Below the pieces are notes generated by a model. The model was not told the DNA's origin, searched no databases, and saw nothing but the letters and a program-made list of their open reading frames with translations. A DNA stretch of 64,000 nt. Source: Planctomycetota bacterium. GTDB taxonomy: Bacteria; Planctomycetota; Planctomycetia; Pirellulales; UBA1268. Below are positions 61,906-64,000 of the stretch, piece by piece. The stretch is taken from NCBI GenBank assembly GCA_016872555.1, contig VGZO01000001.1, positions 62,001-126,000 on the forward strand, in the 5' to 3' direction. Positions within the stretch are counted from its first letter, which is position 1; the number at the start of each line of letters is the position of its first letter. The position numbers and the translations under genes were made by a program.

Positions 61906-62292
61906 ATGTCCGCCCCCCTGCGCTTCGCGAAGTCGCATGAATGGATCCGCCCCGAGGCCGACGGGACGGCGACGGTGGGGATCTCGAAGTACGCCGTCGA
62001 GGCCCTCACCGATCTGGTGTTCATGCAACTGCCGAAGGTGGGCACACGCGTCGAGGCGGGTCAGTCGTTCGGTGAGATCGAGAGCGTGAAGGCGGTCAGC
62101 GACCTGTATGCCCCGGTGTCGGGTGAAGTGGTCGCCGTGAATTCCACGCTCCCCGACCGGCTCGACACCCTCGGCAGCGATCCCTATGGCGAGGGCTGGA
62201 TCGTGCGCATCCGGCCCGACGATGCCCGGGCCCATGAAGCGCTGCTCGACCAGACGGCCTACGACGCCCTCATCGCCGCGAACCCCCATTGA
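61906..62292 (+). CDS. gcvH: Glycine cleavage system H protein
   Basis: A 128-residue lipoyl-carrier protein. H-E-W-I near residue 11 and the lipoylation loop E-I-E-S-V-K-A-V, with Lys62 as the attachment site, are intact; later P-V-S-G-E-V and Y-G-E-G-W-I are typical. It shuttles the aminomethyl group between GcvP and GcvT. It starts with ATG 61906, preceded by GGGAG. The next gene is a lipoate ligase-like protein, the enzyme that could load Lys62. Confidence 0.95.
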   Translation: MSAPLRFAKSHEWIRPEADGTATVGISKYAVEALTDLVFMQLPKVGTRVEAGQSFGEIESVKAVSDLYAPVSGEVVAVNSTLPDRLDTLGSDPYGEGWIVRIRPDDARAHEALLDQTAYDALIAANPH

Positions 62293-62338
62293 GCCGCACG
62301 GTGGCCAGCGCGTCATGGCCCCGGGGGAGGTCCGTGGG

Positions 62339-63130
62339 ATGAGCGAGCGATCGGCGCCGGAGTCGCTCCCCGTCTGGTCCGACACACCGGTGCCCGGCCC
62401 CGTGAACATGGGAGCCGACGAATGGCTCGCTGCGGAGGCGCTGCGCCACGGCGGGCCGGTGATCAGGGTGGCGCGGTGGTCCGAGCCGACGCTCTCCCTC
62501 GGGGCCTTCCAGGTGCGGCGTGCAGTGCCCGACGCCCTCCGCGGCCTGGCGCTGGTGCGCCGGCCGAGCGGTGGCGGTGCGATCGTGCACGGCACCGATC
62601 TGACCGTCGCGATCGCGGTGCCGCGGAGCCATCCGTGGGGCGAGTCGGTCCAGCGGCTGTACGACGAGGTCCACGGCGCGCTGGTCGCGGTGCTCCGCGG
62701 TCGTGCGATCGCCGCGCGGCTCCACCGAGACGCGCCGGTCTCTGCATCCGGCGCCGAGGAGCCCTACCTGTGCTTCGACCGCCGCTCCCCCGGCGACGTG
62801 GTCGTCCCGACACCCGCCGGGACGGCGAAGATCCTCGGCAGCGCGCAGCGCCGCCTCCGGGCGGCGGTTGTCCAGCACGGCTCGCTGCTCTGGGGGGCGA
62901 ACATGGCGGTCGCGGCGCCGGCGCGGCATGCCGGAGTCGCCGACGTGGCACGGGCCGCGGGTGTCGCGCTCGCCTCGGACGACATCCTCGACACCTGGCT
63001 CGCCGGCATCGCGGCCGCGGCCGGGCTTCGGCTTGAAATGCAATCCGGATGCACGTGGGACCAAGCCGGACCGGTGATCACCGAATTGGCCGGGAGATTC
63101 CGCGATCCAGCCTGGACGGAGCGTCGATGA
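62339..63130 (+). CDS. Lipoate-protein ligase A / LipM-like protein
   Basis: A 263-residue protein of the biotin/lipoate ligase fold. R-R-P-S-G-G-G-A-I-V-H-G and K-I-L-G-S-A-Q-R-R carry the conserved Gly-rich loop and Lys that bind the lipoyl (or octanoyl) group. It is shorter than E. coli LplA and lacks the extra C-terminal domain, as in LipM octanoyltransferases and split ligases. The neighbour gcvH is the likely acceptor. ATG 62339 has a strong GGGGGAGG site; an earlier ATG at 62315 would add eight residues. Confidence 0.83.
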   Translation: MSERSAPESLPVWSDTPVPGPVNMGADEWLAAEALRHGGPVIRVARWSEPTLSLGAFQVRRAVPDALRGLALVRRPSGGGAIVHGTDLTVAIAVPRSHPWGESVQRLYDEVHGALVAVLRGRAIAARLHRDAPVSASGAEEPYLCFDRRSPGDVVVPTPAGTAKILGSAQRRLRAAVVQHGSLLWGANMAVAAPARHAGVADVARAAGVALASDDILDTWLAGIAAAAGLRLEMQSGCTWDQAGPVITELAGRFRDPAWTERR

Positions 63131-63325
63131 CACCAAGGGGCGGCTGGGGGCGAGCCATGGAAAAGACCGCCCCAACCGGCCGCGTCCGCCCGTGGACGGC
63201 AGGGGTCACTGGTGCGATTGGCGAGACCCGGGATAAGATTGGCTTTTGAAGGTGAGAGTGGGTGGTGGCCGATCGGAGCGCCGCACGGGTCGGTTGCGTG
63301 CGGACCGCTGCGCCAGGGGGCTTGA

Positions 63326-64000
63326 ATGATCACGAAATTGATCGTGGCCAACGGAAAAAGCGCCGGCCGAGCCATTCTCATCAAACGCAACACTCTGCTC
63401 ATCGGGCGCGCGGAGGAGTGCGACGTCCGACCGCTGAGCGAGGATGTCAGCCGGCGGCACTGCGCCGTTCACGTCGGCCCGGCCGATGTCTGGGTCGAGG
63501 ACCTGGGAAGCCGAAACGGCACGTTCGTCAACGGCGAGAAGATCAGCGGCAAGGTCAAGGTCGCCTCGGGCGATCTGCTCCGGGTCGGTGCCCTCGAGGT
63601 CCGGATCTCGTGCACCGAACCGGCAGTCGCGGCCGAGTCGGATCAGGACGTGTCGCGGTGGTTGATGGCCGACGACTCCCCGGCCGGCATGTACGACACG
63701 ACGCGGTCGCTGAAGCCCGAGCCATCCGCCGAGAGCGACGCCAGCAGCATCCATCACGTGGCGTCCGCCGCGGAACCGTCCACCGACGGCACCGGGTCGA
63801 TGGTGTCGGGAATTGCCGGGGGCGGCGGCACGTCGGCCGGCGCGGCGTCGACGGGGATCGGCTCGGGTAGTGCGACCGTCGCCGGCGGCAGCCGGGGCGA
63901 TTCGTCCCGTGTCGGCTCGACGGTGGGGATCGACGCGCTCCGCGACAGCAAGGGGAAGCCGGCCGGCCTTCCCGCCAATTCCAAGAAAGCGGCCGAGAAC
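63326..64000 (+). CDS. FHA domain protein (3' end outside the window)
   Basis: The first 225 residues are visible and the frame is open to the window edge, so the gene is truncated. Residues about 5-95 are an FHA phosphothreonine-binding domain: L-L-I-G-R-A-E-E-C-D-V-R, V-S-R-R-H-C-A-V and V-E-D-L-G-S-R-N-G-T-F-V-N-G hold the conserved Gly-Arg, Ser-x-x-His and Asn residues. After that comes a low-complexity Ser/Gly/Ala/Thr segment. FHA proteins read Ser/Thr kinase signals; planctomycetes have many such kinases. ATG 63326 follows AGGGGGC, six bases away. Confidence 0.9.
   Translation, partial: MITKLIVANGKSAGRAILIKRNTLLIGRAEECDVRPLSEDVSRRHCAVHVGPADVWVEDLGSRNGTFVNGEKISGKVKVASGDLLRVGALEVRISCTEPAVAAESDQDVSRWLMADDSPAGMYDTTRSLKPEPSAESDASSIHHVASAAEPSTDGTGSMVSGIAGGGGTSAGAASTGIGSGSATVAGGSRGDSSRVGSTVGIDALRDSKGKPAGLPANSKKAAEN

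Overview
The window is a very GC-rich bacterial chromosome segment with densely packed genes on both strands. The content points to a planctomycete. It carries several secreted or outer-membrane proteins with Ala/Pro/Gly-rich low complexity, a HEAT-repeat lipoprotein, PQQ-type propellers, a DUF1573 protein beside a multihaem cytochrome fusion, a FabF/inactive-KS pair, and a CrtI-type carotenoid operon without a CrtM synthase. No phage, transposase, CRISPR array or defence island was seen, so this is a mostly core region. The phylum is inferred from gene content, not from a marker tree.

Layout. 1-12.4 kb: tail of an alpha-oxoamine synthase, a hotdog thioesterase, a predicted outer-membrane barrel with a Gly-rich tandem repeat, a TraB-family protein, a TIM-barrel isomerase, a PQQ propeller, an ArfB-like hydrolase, a UVR-motif protein, an M24 peptidase and a long Ala-rich secreted protein. 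12.6-20.1 kb: bioB, then a leftward operon leuC-leuD-Tat protein-TPR protein joined by ATGA overlaps, a SAM-fold protein and a HEAT lipoprotein. 20.6-26.9 kb: a secreted protein, an MFS transporter, a TIGR01777 epimerase, a Sua5-type enzyme and purE-purK. 26.9-32.3 kb: a leftward carotenoid operon of two CrtI/CrtN-type oxidoreductases, a PlsC-like acyltransferase and a CrtQ-like glycosyltransferase, with a good sigma70-type promoter. 32.3-35.9 kb: a small secreted protein and a 916-residue MFS-PlsC-adenylation-like fusion. 35.9-38.6 kb: tRNA-Arg(ACG), a 14-bp tandem repeat and ruvC-ruvA-ruvB. 38.7-45.1 kb: rpmF-fabD-fabG-acpP-fabF, a secreted protein and a ketosynthase homologue that lacks the catalytic Cys. 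45.2-52.7 kb: nusA (long leader, no rimP before it), infB, rbfA, an EndoIII-like protein and yebC. 52.7-57.2 kb: the metallophosphatase/tetrahaem protein, the DUF1573 protein and proS (archaeal/eukaryal type). 57.4-64 kb: an OB-HD nuclease of YhaM type, RNase R, gcvT, gcvH, a lipoate ligase-like protein and the start of an FHA protein.

How the genes work together. Clear modules are leucine synthesis (leuCD), purine step 6 (purEK), Holliday-junction processing (ruvCAB), fatty-acid synthesis (fabD/G/acpP/F), transcription-translation factors (nusA-infB-rbfA), RNA decay (YhaM-like plus RNase R) and glycine cleavage with lipoylation (gcvT, gcvH, LplA-like).

The most interesting items are the Cys-less, His-less ketosynthase next to fabF; the three-part MFS-PlsC-eroded adenylation protein; the CrtM-less C30-type carotenoid operon; the metallophosphatase-tetrahaem fusion; and a conserved two-hairpin intergenic repeat found twice, about 34 kb apart.
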